DNA from: Caryophanales bacterium | GTDB lineage: Bacteria > Bacillota > Bacilli > Bacillales > Bacillaceae_J | Assembly (NCBI GenBank): GCA_012840465.1 | Contig: DULJ01000065.1 | Span: forward strand, 1 to 60,413 | Length of the DNA: 60,413 nt | Direction of reading: 5' to 3' | Shown: positions 1 through 9,106 of the stretch, piece by piece | How positions within the stretch are numbered: position 1 is the first letter of the stretch | Layout of the letters: every line of letters starts with the position of its first letter | Position numbers and translations under genes: made by a program | The notes under the pieces: model-generated | What the model saw: only the letters and a program-made list of their open reading frames with translations | What the model was told of the DNA's origin: nothing | Databases searched by the model: none

Positions 1-408
1 AAGTTCGGACAGTAACCCAAGATTTAAACGATTAGAGTCCGAAGTTGGTCCATGTTCGGACAATAATCCAAGATATGAGCAATTTGAGTCCGAAGTTTGG
101 CGAAGTTCGGACAGTAATCCAAGATTTAAACGATTAGAGTCCGAAGTTGGCCCATGTTCGGACAATAATCCAAGATATGAGCAATTTGAGTCCGAAGTTT
201 GGCGAAGTTCGGACAGTAATCCAAGATTTAAACAATTAAAGTCCGAAGTTGGTCCATGTTCGGACAATAATCCAAGATATGAGCAATTTGAGTCCGAAGT
301 TAAGCGAAGTTCGGACAGTAACCCAAGATTTAAACGATTAGAGTCCGAAGTTGGTCCATGTTCGGACAATAATCCAAGATATGAGCAATTTGAGTCCGAA
401 GTTCGCCG
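1..408. repeat. Tandem array of 51-bp repeats arranged as 102-bp doublets
   Basis: Four 102-bp units start at 1, 103, 205 and 307. Each is two related 51-bp halves, so there are eight 51-bp copies, and the array may continue left of the window. Every copy carries inverted arms TTCGGAC and GTCCGAA with 26 bp between them, so each could form a 7-bp stem. Copies differ by a few substitutions and no indels. Because 51 is a multiple of 3, both strands stay open through the array: the plus frame is open from base 2 to the stop at 509-511, with a 17-residue polar repeat. No start codon or ribosome binding site is visible, so I treat it as non-coding repeat DNA. Confidence 0.9.
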
Positions 409-639
409 AAATTTGGTTTGCATCAACCTTATGAATACTGTTTCTTTCGCTCCGATCCTGAGTTTCTGTCTTCATGCTATGCCTACTGCACAACATTTCT
501 CTATTGTGTAACATCAAAGGATTTTTTTCTTCAACTATAAAGAGGACAAAAGTTAAAGATTTAAGAAAAACGAATTCCCCCCTTTAGGATGCTTGCTTAA
601 GAAAATTGAGTAGGCGACCCTGAAGGGTTTTTGTTTAAT

Positions 640-716
640 CTTAAGAAATCCCCACCCAATCTTAAGAAATTCTTAAGGTTTATCCACCTTTAATGTTAAG
701 ATTTAGCGGCTACAAT
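640..716 (+). promoter_or_regulatory. Promoter region with repeated CTTAAG boxes upstream of the two-component operon
   Basis: The stretch 409-807 has no gene. CTTAAG occurs at 640, 661 and 672 and GTTAAG at 695. The spacings of 21, 11 and 23 bp are close to whole helical turns, as expected for an OmpR-family regulator binding direct repeats. A -10 like TACAAT lies at 711-716 without a good -35, which fits an activated promoter. A short hairpin ACCCT-GA-AGGGT followed by T's at 617-632 may be a weak terminator. The assignment of these boxes to the downstream regulator is inference. Confidence 0.4.
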
Positions 717-807
717 GGAAATAGTTTTAGAAAGCGGTCATGGGCCTCAGGTCCCAAGCGATTTTCTCCCAATAAACTAGTATAATTTGGAAAGGAGCGT
801 GAGGAAA

Positions 808-1503
808 ATGAGCAATTACAATGTACTTGTTGTTGATGATGAAAAAGAAATCAGAGATGCGATTGAAATATATTTAAAAAATGAAGGAATCACTGTAATT
901 AAAGCAAAAGACGGCATCGAAGCGATTGAAAAATTAAATGAACATCCTGTTCATCTTATTGTTTTAGATATCATGATGCCGCGGCTGGATGGAATTGCCA
1001 CGACCTTTAAAATTCGGGAGCAGAAAAACATCCCAATCATTATGCTGAGTGCAAAAAGCGAGGACACTGATAAAATCTTGGGCCTCCAGGTTGGCGCAGA
1101 TGATTACGTGACGAAGCCGTTCAATCCGTTAGAGCTGATTGCCCGTGTGAAATCACAGCTGAGACGCTATGTAACACTTGGTACATATGAAGGTGCGACC
1201 GACAAAATCATTGACATTCGTGGGCTGACACTTGATCAAGCGGCGAAAGAAGTTGCTGTCAATGGTGAACCTGTTAAGCTGACGCCAATTGAATTTAAAA
1301 TCGTGGAGCTGTTGATGACCAATGCCGGGCGTGTTTTTTCCATCCATGAGATCTATGAACGGGTCTGGAATGAGCCTGGCTTTAATGCGGAAAATACGGT
1401 CGCCGTCCATATCCGCAAAATTCGTGAAAAGATTGAAATCGATCCGAAAAGTCCAAGATATTTAAAGGTGGTGTGGGGAATTGGCTATAAAATGGAAAAG
1501 TAA
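808..1503 (+). CDS. OmpR/PhoB-family response regulator
   Basis: A 231-residue DNA-binding response regulator. The N-terminal receiver domain has the acidic pair in VVDDE, the phosphoacceptor Asp in VLDIMMP (near residue 54) and the conserved Lys in DDYVTKPFNP. The C-terminal half is a winged-helix trans_reg_C domain (LTPIEFKIVELLM; TVAVHIRKIREKIE). I chose ATG 808 because AAAGGAG at 791-797 sits about 10 nt upstream; the TTG at 787 has no Shine-Dalgarno. It overlaps the downstream kinase gene by 23 nt, so the two are translationally coupled. The closest general type is VanR-like regulators of Firmicutes that respond to envelope stress; the actual signal is unknown. Confidence 0.93.
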   Translation: MSNYNVLVVDDEKEIRDAIEIYLKNEGITVIKAKDGIEAIEKLNEHPVHLIVLDIMMPRLDGIATTFKIREQKNIPIIMLSAKSEDTDKILGLQVGADDYVTKPFNPLELIARVKSQLRRYVTLGTYEGATDKIIDIRGLTLDQAAKEVAVNGEPVKLTPIEFKIVELLMTNAGRVFSIHEIYERVWNEPGFNAENTVAVHIRKIREKIEIDPKSPRYLKVVWGIGYKMEK

Positions 1504-3685
1504 AATCGCAGTCATAGCATGGATCCTGCTGTTATCGTACGGTATAAATGGTCTTTTAGTTGGAGGCTCAAAAGCAAGTTATTACTTCAATCAAGATTAT
1601 TTTCAAACGAATGATTTTGATCAAACTTTAAATGAATTTATTGATCAGTTAGTGATGTTTGAAATTGGTGGAGTAACGAGTGAGGAAGCTAAAAAGAAGA
1701 TTACCGTTACAAAAGCAGAAATCGAAGAACATCGCTATCGGTATGGGAATTTAAATGAGCAAATCACGAATATAAAGGAGCAATATGAAGAAAGAATTCA
1801 AGATGCCGTAACAGCTAATAATGAAGAGGTAGTCAATTTCTTGAAAGATGAACGCGACAAAAAAATCGAAGACATCACTGGAAACTTTACAAGTGATGAT
1901 CATGTCCGCCAAAAAATAATAAAAAAGAAAGAACAGAAAATTGACCAGTATTTTAATGAGCTGGATAATCGCCCGAATTTTGCAATCTATAAAAACTCAT
2001 TTAAATATTATTTAAAAAACAACGAAACAGGAAAAGTATACACAAACCTAGATCTAAATGATGGGCCTGCCTCCCAAATCATGAATGGCAAAAATATGGC
2101 GTTCATAAAGAATTATACGGACCTATCGATTGCAGGTCACTATTATAGTTTGGACTATGACTATATGGAGCAGGTAGAACAGCTTTTAAACAATAATAAA
2201 GCTACATTTTCAGGGCAAATTGCTGTCCCAAAAACATCGGCGCAAACAAATACTGTCTTAAATGAATACTATGATTATAAAAAGAACCAAGCCACTTACT
2301 ATATTTATTGTTTAGGTGCAATTGCAGCGCTGATCCTAAGTATATTTTTATATAAAAATACGGCTGTGGTTCGTTCGCTGTCGTTTGAAAAAATAGAACC
2401 ATACTATAATAAGGTTCCAGTTGATGTAAAAATTATCGTGTTTGGTGTTACTTTCATAGTATCATGGGTGTTACTTGTGCAAGGGTATTTTCTTGGCTAC
2501 TGGAGCACTTTCTACCAATTGCTAGAAGGAATTCTTTACAATCTATTTTGGTGTACACTATTTCTAGCTTTAACACTTGTTCAAGGCAAATTGCTATTTG
2601 ATAGATATAAAGACCGTGCTAATTTTAAAAGTGATCTCCAAGGGGCATTGCTTATTAGAATGAACGAAGCCCTCAAGGGTGTGTTTTTAAACAGAAGTGT
2701 TGGAACTCAAGTTATCGTTATTTTAGCAATGGTGTTTGCGTTTGGGCTTGGAGCAGCGGTTGTAGTTTTAGAGCCGAAATTTTTAATCCTATATTTTCCA
2801 ACCATGCTGCTGATAGGGGTGCCTTTACTAATTCTAATTCTAAAACGCATCGGCTATTTTAATCGAATTGTAAGAAATACGAGTGAATTAGCAGCGGGTA
2901 ATTTCGAACCGGACCTGCCGATTGTCGGCAAATCCGTACTTGCAAAACTAGCAGGAAATATTAATACGTTAAAGTATGGCGTCAAGGCTTCCCAGAAAGA
3001 GCAAGCGAAAAGTGAGCGCTTGAAAACGGAGTTAATTACCAATGTAAGTCATGATCTCAGGACGCCGTTAACATCAATCATTACGTATACGGAGTTATTA
3101 AAAACTCCGAACCTTGGTGCGGATGAGCGCGATTCCTATCTCGAAATTATTGACCGAAAGTCAAAACGTTTGAAGGTTTTAATAGATGATTTATTTGAAG
3201 TTTCGAAAATGGCGAGCGGCAATATTGAGCTTATCAAAGAAAAGGTAGATTTGGCTCAATTATTGGAGCAGGCTCTTGCGGAGTATAATGAAAAAATAAG
3301 TGAATCCACACTACAGTTTAGAGTGACAAACCCTGAAAAGCCAATTTATGCAGTTGTCGATGGTCAAAAAATGTGGCGTGTGTTTGATAATATGATTGGC
3401 AACATCCTCAAATATTCGCTTGAGAATACGAGGGTCTATATTTCTATGAACCAGGTTGGAGATAAAGTTGAAATTTCATTTAAAAATATCGCTAAATATG
3501 AGCTTGGCGGGGACATTAATGAATTGTTTGAACGCTTTAAACGTGGCGATGCCTCAAGGCAAACGGAAGGATCCGGGCTTGGGCTGGCGATTGCCAAGTC
3601 GATTGTTGATCTCCATGATGGTGAATTAGAAATTGATGTTGATGGTGATTTATTTAAAGTGACGATTTTGTTGGATGTAATATAA
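1481..3685 (+). CDS. Membrane sensor histidine kinase with a large extracytoplasmic domain
   Basis: A 734-residue sensor kinase, partner of the regulator that overlaps its start. One membrane segment lies near residues 8-27. About 240 residues rich in charged, coiled-coil-like sequence follow outside the membrane, then several more hydrophobic segments (about 275-455), a HAMP-like linker, HisKA with His about 524 in NVSHDLRTPLTS, and a HATPase with an N box (FDNMIGNILKYS) and G box (GSGLGLAIAKS, about 697). The usual DxGxG G1 box reads like SFKNIAK, as in many VanS-like kinases. TTG 1481 is used, with AAAGGTGG 8 nt upstream. The number of membrane spans and the large sensor domain are unusual and I do not know the ligand. 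Confidence 0.9.
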   Translation: MAIKWKSKIAVIAWILLLSYGINGLLVGGSKASYYFNQDYFQTNDFDQTLNEFIDQLVMFEIGGVTSEEAKKKITVTKAEIEEHRYRYGNLNEQITNIKEQYEERIQDAVTANNEEVVNFLKDERDKKIEDITGNFTSDDHVRQKIIKKKEQKIDQYFNELDNRPNFAIYKNSFKYYLKNNETGKVYTNLDLNDGPASQIMNGKNMAFIKNYTDLSIAGHYYSLDYDYMEQVEQLLNNNKATFSGQIAVPKTSAQTNTVLNEYYDYKKNQATYYIYCLGAIAALILSIFLYKNTAVVRSLSFEKIEPYYNKVPVDVKIIVFGVTFIVSWVLLVQGYFLGYWSTFYQLLEGILYNLFWCTLFLALTLVQGKLLFDRYKDRANFKSDLQGALLIRMNEALKGVFLNRSVGTQVIVILAMVFAFGLGAAVVVLEPKFLILYFPTMLLIGVPLLILILKRIGYFNRIVRNTSELAAGNFEPDLPIVGKSVLAKLAGNINTLKYGVKASQKEQAKSERLKTELITNVSHDLRTPLTSIITYTELLKTPNLGADERDSYLEIIDRKSKRLKVLIDDLFEVSKMASGNIELIKEKVDLAQLLEQALAEYNEKISESTLQFRVTNPEKPIYAVVDGQKMWRVFDNMIGNILKYSLENTRVYISMNQVGDKVEISFKNIAKYELGGDINELFERFKRGDASRQTEGSGLGLAIAKSIVDLHDGELEIDVDGDLFKVTILLDVI

Positions 3686-3709
3686 TTGCGGCAGAATTGA
3701 TTATAGTAG

Positions 3710-3757
3710 CCCCTCCGGGAAGTCGGTTTCAAACCTGCTTCCTGGAGGGGACTTTGC
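3710..3757 (+). terminator. Hairpin after the histidine kinase gene
   Basis: CCCCTCC at 3710-3716 pairs with GGAGGGG at 3744-3750, and the inner GGAAG pairs with CTTCC. The U-tract is poor (ACTTTGCTGTTT). It lies 25 bases after the kinase stop. I see no other structure or gene in 3758-4025 apart from a possible -10 (TATACT) near 3870. Confidence 0.6.
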
Positions 3758-4025
3758 TGTTTCTGAGTAAATATTAATATTTTACGGGTAAAGCGTCAAA
3801 AGGTTCTAGGTAAACGAACAAATTACCGTAAAGTGTAAAGAACTCCCAGACTACTTCAAGGATTGGGCTATACTAAAGATAATTTAGTGCATTTATGTTG
3901 TTAAAGTTGCAGTTTTTCATTAAAATTTAGGAGGCTTTACGAAAACGAAGTAGGATAGTATATAAGCAATAAACTTAATATTCATGAAAAGGTCCTATTT
4001 CTATTAAAAGTGGAGAGAATTGCAT

Positions 4026-4790
4026 ATGGAATCAAATTCAAATCAATCAACGGAAATAAATGAAGTAGTGGAATGCTGTTTGTTGGCGGGGAAGTTAATG
4101 CTACAAGGCGGGGCGGAGACATACCGTGTCGAGGATACGATGATGCGTATCGCGGCAACCTATGGCTTCAAAAATTCACATAGTTATGTCACGCCAACGG
4201 GTATTATTTTTGCGGTTGATCAAATGGAGGCAACAAGAATTATCAGGATCACGGAAAGGTCGACTGACCTCCAAAAAGTGACGCTCGTTAATAGTGTTTC
4301 CCGAAGCATTGCTAGTAAGGAAATAACACTCCAACAAGCCAATGAAGAGCTGCAGAAAATTGAATCGACAACACATGCCTATCCGATTCTTGCCCAAATT
4401 GCGGCCGCAGCGATTGCAAGCGCCTGTTTTTTAATTATGTTTAAAGGGGGCTGGTATGACTTCTTGCCGGCTCTCGTTACCGGGGGATTAGGTTTTACCT
4501 TTTTCATAAATGTAAATCGTGTCGTAAATATTAAATTCTTTTCGGAATTTTTAACATCATTTTTAATTGGTTTATTGGCGGTGTTTTTTGTGAAAACAGG
4601 AATGGGACAGGAACTCGATAAGATCATTATCGGCTCCGTTATGCCGCTTGTACCCGGGCTTTTAATTACAAATGCGGTAAGGGATTTAATGGCTGGCCAT
4701 CTAGTATCTGGCCTCTCCAAAGGGGCGGAAGCCTTCTTAACAGCCTTTGCGATCGGAGCCGGAGTCGCCGTCGTCATCACATTCTATTAA
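4026..4790 (+). CDS. Threonine/serine exporter family protein, large subunit (YjjP-like)
   Basis: A 254-residue protein of the DUF1212/ThrE N-terminal family. The cytoplasmic N-terminal half contains the hallmark LMLQGGAETYRVEDTMMRI and TPTGI. The C-terminal half has about five hydrophobic helices, including PLVPGLLITNAVRDL. In this family a two-gene split (YjjP plus YjjB) replaces the fused ThrE exporter, and the small partner gene follows. ATG 4026 is used with GGAGAG 8 nt upstream; the TTG at 4020 is too close. Substrate is inferred from the family: amino acids or, for some YjjPB pairs, succinate. Confidence 0.85.
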   Translation: MESNSNQSTEINEVVECCLLAGKLMLQGGAETYRVEDTMMRIAATYGFKNSHSYVTPTGIIFAVDQMEATRIIRITERSTDLQKVTLVNSVSRSIASKEITLQQANEELQKIESTTHAYPILAQIAAAAIASACFLIMFKGGWYDFLPALVTGGLGFTFFINVNRVVNIKFFSEFLTSFLIGLLAVFFVKTGMGQELDKIIIGSVMPLVPGLLITNAVRDLMAGHLVSGLSKGAEAFLTAFAIGAGVAVVITFY

Positions 4791-4795
4791 TTTTG

Positions 4796-4912
4796 GGGGA
4801 CAGGCACCGGTGACGCGTCAACTGACGTATCAACTGGCATACGGGGACAGGCACCAGTGAGCGCACCAGTGATGTACCAACTGGCGTACCGACCGCCGGT
4901 GCCAACACCAAT
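4796..4912 (+). repeat. Paired-box repeat A (GGGGACAGGCACC x2, 34-bp spacer)
   Basis: The 13-mer GGGGACAGGCACC is at 4796-4808 and again at 4843-4855. The 34 bp between are two 12-bp units plus a 10-bp unit (GGTGACGCGTCA, ACTGACGTATCA, ACTGGCATAC). Further degenerate 12-bp units run on to about 4912. It fills the gap between the two exporter subunit genes. Same family as the elements at 30102, 37810, 41307 and 44436. Confidence 0.9.
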
Positions 4913-4934
4913 CAAACTTGAAAGGATTCAATTT

Positions 4935-5369
4935 ATGTTTATAGTAGAGCACCTTATTACTAGCTTTATTGCTTCGGCGGCTTTTGGGATTATTTTTAAT
5001 GTCCCGAAGAAGGCGCTACCCCAATGTGGCTTCGTCGGAATGGTAGGCTGGTTCATCTATATAGCGCTTGTGAGTTATTTTAGTGTAGATATGTTGCTGG
5101 CAACGTTGGTAGCGGCGGTTTTTATTGCAATTATCAGCCAAACGTTTGCAAAGTTTTATAAAACGCCGATTATCGTCTTTAATGTTTCTGGCATTATCCC
5201 GCTCGTTCCCGGGGGAATGGCTTATGATGCAATGCGGCATATTGTCGAAAATGATTACAGCATGGCTGTTCAATTAGCAACTAAGGCCTTTATGTTGTCA
5301 GGATCAATTGCGATTGGTCTTGTTTTGTCTGAGGTGATCAATCAAATGATTAAGAGATCTAAAATATAG
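4935..5369 (+). CDS. Threonine/serine exporter family protein, small subunit (YjjB-like)
   Basis: A 144-residue, almost entirely hydrophobic protein of the DUF3815 family with about four to five membrane helices (SFIASAAFGIIFNVPKKAL; NVSGIIPLVPGGMAYDAM). It should pair with the preceding YjjP-like subunit to form the exporter. ATG 4935 is supported by AAAGGA 8 nt upstream. The reading frame is open further upstream to about 4857, but that part is translation of the GGGGACAGGCACC repeat and is not expected to be real. The repeat separates the two subunit genes by about 145 bp, unusually far for this pair. Confidence 0.85.
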   Translation: MFIVEHLITSFIASAAFGIIFNVPKKALPQCGFVGMVGWFIYIALVSYFSVDMLLATLVAAVFIAIISQTFAKFYKTPIIVFNVSGIIPLVPGGMAYDAMRHIVENDYSMAVQLATKAFMLSGSIAIGLVLSEVINQMIKRSKI

Positions 5370-5401
5370 AAGAAGCAAAAGAATCGTCTTTTGCTACGAT
5401 T

Positions 5402-5439
5402 TCGCTTTTCCACGATACAGTGGGGAAGCGACTTTTTTT
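5402..5439 (+). terminator. Strong intrinsic terminator after the exporter genes
   Basis: A 12-bp stem (5402-5413 with 5420-5431, two G-U pairs), a 6-nt loop, then seven T's. A second smaller hairpin, GCAAAAG / CTTTTGC, precedes it at 5375-5394. Confidence 0.88.
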
Positions 5440-5645
5440 GTCTGAAAAGCGTAGGTAAAAAAAGGGAATATATGCCTATGAAACTTAACATATTTAATAT
5501 TTTATACAAATGTTTCGTTTCAAAGATAAAATTAGTGCTTTTTGTCCTACTTGTTATTAAACCTTTATTCCTAAATAATACTTCGAATTCAGAGTATTAA
5601 TAGGGATAATTTAACAGACAGGATTCGACATAGTCCTGGGACAGT

Positions 5646-5674
5646 TTGACGAAAGTGTAAGGAGATGATAATTT
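5646..5674 (+). promoter_or_regulatory. Candidate sigma-A promoter for the Tad-type operon
   Basis: TTGACG (5646-5651) and TAATTT (5669-5674) are 17 bp apart, about 90 bp before the first gene of the operon. The gap 5440-5760 holds no convincing gene: a 69-codon open frame there has no ribosome binding site and runs through the terminator. Match is moderate. Confidence 0.35.
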
Positions 5675-5760
5675 AAGTATTGGTAAATTTAGAGATAATC
5701 ATAGTGTGAAAATATGGGGTATTAAATTATAGTGATATAACTTTAGAGGAGAAGAATTAG

Positions 5761-6501
5761 ATGTTGGAGTCAAAAAGAAGAGCGATAATCTTTATTTCCA
5801 TTTCATTATTGCTTGCTGCTGTAGCCGGGTTTATGTTCCTGATGAAGGTGAACGAGTTAAATGAGAGTTTGGGAGGAACGAAGAAGGTTTATGTAGCTAG
5901 CCAAAAGATTGATTCTAGAACAATAATCAGCCCTGATGATATTAAGATTATTGATCTTCCAAATAAATTCGTTGCTGATGATTACATTGAGGTTAGTGAA
6001 GCGGAAAAGATAACAAATAAAGTTTCGATTGTTCCGATAACGGCGGAAACGATTATAACGGAAAGTATTTTAAAAGACTTTTCAAATGTTGGTGATCCCA
6101 ATAACCGTAAAGTAGCCTTGATGTGGAGTGATAAAGTCTCCTTTGATGATAACATAAATGATCAAGACCGAGTAGACATTGTTGTTTCGCATCAATTTGA
6201 TGGTGCTCCAAAGACGGAAATTTTCATGTCAGATGTTTTAGTTTTTAAAGTACTTGTGAATGACAAAAAGGAATCGATAGGTCTGCATCTTGAAGTTTCT
6301 AAACAGGACGCATCTAGGCTCATTCACATGCAAAATTACGCAGACAGCATCAGAATTCTGAAAGCCAATGTAGGTCAGGAACAACCGGAAAAGGGAGCAG
6401 CAAAAGAAGGAACACCAGAAAAGCAATCAGCAAATCCAGCTGCAAAATCGGATCCAGCTGTACAACCAGGCCAGCCAGCACAGCCACCTGCACAGCCGTA
6501 A
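5761..6501 (+). CDS. cpaB: Tad pilus assembly protein CpaB/RcpC-like
   Basis: A 246-residue protein with one N-terminal membrane helix (about 9-28), then an SAF-type domain (VYVASQKIDSRTIISPDDIKI) and the RcpC/CpaB domain. The last 35 residues are an Ala/Pro/Gln-rich low-complexity tail. In Tad systems CpaB lies outside the membrane and works with the pilus channel; Gram-positive versions lack an outer-membrane secretin, so here it probably serves the cell-wall side. AGAGGAG precedes ATG 5761. First gene of a run of co-oriented genes continuing to 16584. Confidence 0.82.
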   Translation: MLESKRRAIIFISISLLLAAVAGFMFLMKVNELNESLGGTKKVYVASQKIDSRTIISPDDIKIIDLPNKFVADDYIEVSEAEKITNKVSIVPITAETIITESILKDFSNVGDPNNRKVALMWSDKVSFDDNINDQDRVDIVVSHQFDGAPKTEIFMSDVLVFKVLVNDKKESIGLHLEVSKQDASRLIHMQNYADSIRILKANVGQEQPEKGAAKEGTPEKQSANPAAKSDPAVQPGQPAQPPAQP

Positions 6502-6529
6502 GAATAGAGTTAAAATCGGAGGTACTTAC

Positions 6530-7696
6530 ATGAGTTCGGGAAGCAATATTCTTCTTGTTAGTGACGATAAGCTAATGACTGAACAAATTTCAGAGAGGGC
6601 ATTACAAATGTACCCTGATCTACAGCAGGCAACACCCTCTGATGTTCGCATAGAAATTGATCGGATTGCACCAGATATTGTACTACTTGTGAATCCTGAT
6701 GATGAATCAGGGATAGAGTTGATTCAATATATTCATAGCGAATATCCAAACATCATCATCGTTTTTATTCTTAAAGGCCAGGACTTCCTGCTATTGCGTG
6801 ATGCATCAAGAGCGGGAGCGACGGACTTCTTCATTCTTCCTGATGAATCAAGCCAGTTTAGTGACCGAATGGAAAGGATTTTATTGATTGCGAAGGAGCA
6901 AAAAAATAGTGGAGGGTTACAGAGTATTACTTCAGGATCTGGCTTAAGAAGGGGACGCGGGCAGATCTTTTCTTTTTACAGTGGAAAAGGAGGCAGCGGT
7001 ACGACCCTTTTGGCCAGTACTTTTGCTCAAACGCTGAAGCTTGAGTCGACAGCCCAGGTGATCCTGATTGATATGAATTTGCAATTCGGTGGAGCAGATA
7101 CCTATTTAGGACTGGAAAGCAATCGTTCCCTAGCTGCTTTGAAACCGGTAATCAATGAATTGAATGAAAACCATATTCGCAATGTCAGTGATAAAGAGCC
7201 CTATTCCAAGATGGAAATTTTATTAAGCCCGAGAGATGCAGAAATAGGAGAAGGCTTGAACGAGGACTTTTTTACAAAATTACTTCGTGCTTGCCGAAGA
7301 AGTTATGATTTTGTCATTGTCGATTTGCCGTCCAATATGACAGCTAATACGTATGTTGCTTTAGAGGAAGCGGATATGATCTATTACGTTTTGAATCTCG
7401 ATACGCCGTCACTCCATGTTTTAAAACACGTTGAAGAACTGTTTAAACGACTTGGAATGGATACAGAAGACCGACTCCAAATTGTCGTAAATCAAAAAGG
7501 CAGAGATAACGAGCTTACACCTGCAGATGTGAAAAATTTACTGTCTGCACCGGTCAGTGCGGAAGTAAGAAGAGATATAAAAGGGATTCAGACGCTAATC
7601 AATAAAGGAGAACCATTAAGAAAGGCAACGAAGGAAAAGATGCTAACCCCTGTTGCGAAGGATGTCCGTAAATGGGTCTTGTCGATTCTTAAGTAG
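6530..7696 (+). CDS. cpaE: CpaE/TadZ-like pilus localisation ATPase
   Basis: A 388-residue protein with an N-terminal receiver-like domain (ILLVSDDKLM...IVLLVNPDD) lacking a clear phosphorylation site, followed by a ParA/MinD-type ATPase domain. The deviant P-loop is SGKGGSGTT (about residue 150), and VIVDLPSN supplies the switch/Walker B strand. TadZ/CpaE proteins place Tad machinery at cell poles. It lies 28 bp after cpaB and 33 bp before the secretion ATPase gene. Ribosome binding site GGAGGT upstream of ATG 6530. Confidence 0.85.
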   Translation: MSSGSNILLVSDDKLMTEQISERALQMYPDLQQATPSDVRIEIDRIAPDIVLLVNPDDESGIELIQYIHSEYPNIIIVFILKGQDFLLLRDASRAGATDFFILPDESSQFSDRMERILLIAKEQKNSGGLQSITSGSGLRRGRGQIFSFYSGKGGSGTTLLASTFAQTLKLESTAQVILIDMNLQFGGADTYLGLESNRSLAALKPVINELNENHIRNVSDKEPYSKMEILLSPRDAEIGEGLNEDFFTKLLRACRRSYDFVIVDLPSNMTANTYVALEEADMIYYVLNLDTPSLHVLKHVEELFKRLGMDTEDRLQIVVNQKGRDNELTPADVKNLLSAPVSAEVRRDIKGIQTLINKGEPLRKATKEKMLTPVAKDVRKWVLSILK

Positions 7697-7729
7697 GTTG
7701 GAGTCTGTAGTCAGGAAGGAGGGTAATGG

Positions 7730-9106
7730 ATGTCGTTATTTAATCGTAGTACGGGAATGAAACAACAAGATAGAAATGAGATACAAGTAAGCTATTCTAC
7801 GTACGGAAGCCCCTATATTGAGGAACTTATTGAGCATTATAAGGCGAGATTGCTGAAAGAAACTGATCTTGAGCAGCTTACGAGCCTAAGTCAAGGTGAA
7901 AAACGATTAGCGATTGAGCGCTTAATAAGTCAGTTCATGACAGAGGAAAAAGTGATCATATCGAAAAGTGATAGGGAGAATTTGCTTACACGATTAATTG
8001 ATGAATCCGTTGGTTTCGGTCCTCTTGAGCCTCTTCTATGTGATGATGAAATAACAGAGATTCTGATAAATGGGCATAAAGAGGTTTATATCGAGAAGAA
8101 AGGTCAATTACAGCTAACCAATCTGCAGTTCCGTGATGAGGAGCATGTTAGACATATTATTGACCGAGTTGTCGCCCCTTTGGGAAGACGTATTGACGAA
8201 AGCTCTCCGATGGTTGATGCACGTTTGCGTGACGGAAGCCGTGTGAATGCAGTCATTCCCCCTGTGAGCTTGAATGGCACTTTAATCTCGATCAGAAAGT
8301 TTCGGGCGGATCCATTTAAAATGAGTGACCTGATTGACTTTGATTCCTTAAATGAAGCGATGGCGCAATTCATTCAGGCTACTGTTTTTTCCAAAATGAG
8401 TGTACTTATATCAGGAGGTACAGGCAGCGGTAAGACAACGCTCCTTAACGCACTGGCTAGATTCGTTCCAAGCGGAGAACGGGTGATTACGATTGAAGAC
8501 TCAGCGGAATTAAGATTAGACCGCCCCAATGTAGTGGGCATGGAAGCACGTCCTCCAAACGTGGAGGGAAAAGGAGAAATAACGATTCGTCAATTGGTGC
8601 GAAATGCCCTTCGGATGAGGCCGGACCGCATTATTGTTGGTGAGGTGCGGGGAGCAGAAGCGTTTGACATGCTCCAAGCGATGAACACGGGTCATGAAGG
8701 TTCACTTACGACTGTGCACGCCAATTCTCCACTCGATGCTTTAAAGCGTGTAGAGGGGATGGTTATTATGGCTGGAATGGATTTACCATCCAAGGTTATC
8801 AGAGAATACATTGTTGGGGCTATTGATCTGATTATTCAAGGCATTCGTCTTCCTGATGGACAGCGAAAGTTAGTCTCCATTTCAGAAGTGGTGAAAAACC
8901 AAGATGGAAGTTCAGAGATCCAAGAGATCTTTAAATTTAAACGAACGGGTATAGATCATGACGGCAAGGTACTGGGCTATTTTACTCCAACAGGTATTAT
9001 CCCTGATTGCTTAGAGAGATTGAGAGTGTTTGGAGCTGACATCGATAAATCTATTTTTGCTGCCGAAGAGGAGGTGAATAGTAGTGACCATATCTATACT
9101 TTATAG
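7730..9106 (+). CDS. tadA: Tad secretion ATPase CpaF/TadA
   Basis: A 458-residue type II/IV secretion ATPase, the motor for pilin assembly. Visible motifs: Walker [15 protein letters not shown] near residue 229, an Asp box ([10 protein letters not shown]), Walker B-like region [12 protein letters not shown], and the His box ([14 protein letters not shown]). It keeps the usual N-terminal CpaF domain ([21 protein letters not shown]). Its 3' end overlaps the next gene by 23 nt. ATG 7730 follows AGGAGGG. The family is unambiguous; the pilus function is inferred from the surrounding genes. Confidence 0.95.
   Translation: MSLFNRSTGMKQQDRNEIQVSYSTYGSPYIEELIEHYKARLLKETDLEQLTSLSQGEKRLAIERLISQFMTEEKVIISKSDRENLLTRLIDESVGFGPLEPLLCDDEITEILINGHKEVYIEKKGQLQLTNLQFRDEEHVRHIIDRVVAPLGRRIDESSPMVDARLRDGSRVNAVIPPVSLNGTLISIRKFRADPFKMSDLIDFDSLNEAMAQFIQATVFSKMSVLISGGTGSGKTTLLNALARFVPSGERVITIEDSAELRLDRPNVVGMEARPPNVEGKGEITIRQLVRNALRMRPDRIIVGEVRGAEAFDMLQAMNTGHEGSLTTVHANSPLDALKRVEGMVIMAGMDLPSKVIREYIVGAIDLIIQGIRLPDGQRKLVSISEVVKNQDGSSEIQEIFKFKRTGIDHDGKVLGYFTPTGIIPDCLERLRVFGADIDKSIFAAEEEVNSSDHIYTL

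Noticed and set aside
1-408. CRISPR array
   Set aside because: Repeats are contiguous 51-bp units with no unique spacers and no cas genes nearby.
2-511. Repeat peptide gene in the 51-bp array
   Set aside because: Frame is open on both strands, no start signal seen and left end missing; kept only as a finding.
5391-5600. 69-codon frame before the Tad-type operon
   Set aside because: It begins in a terminator stem, has no Shine-Dalgarno and unusual composition.
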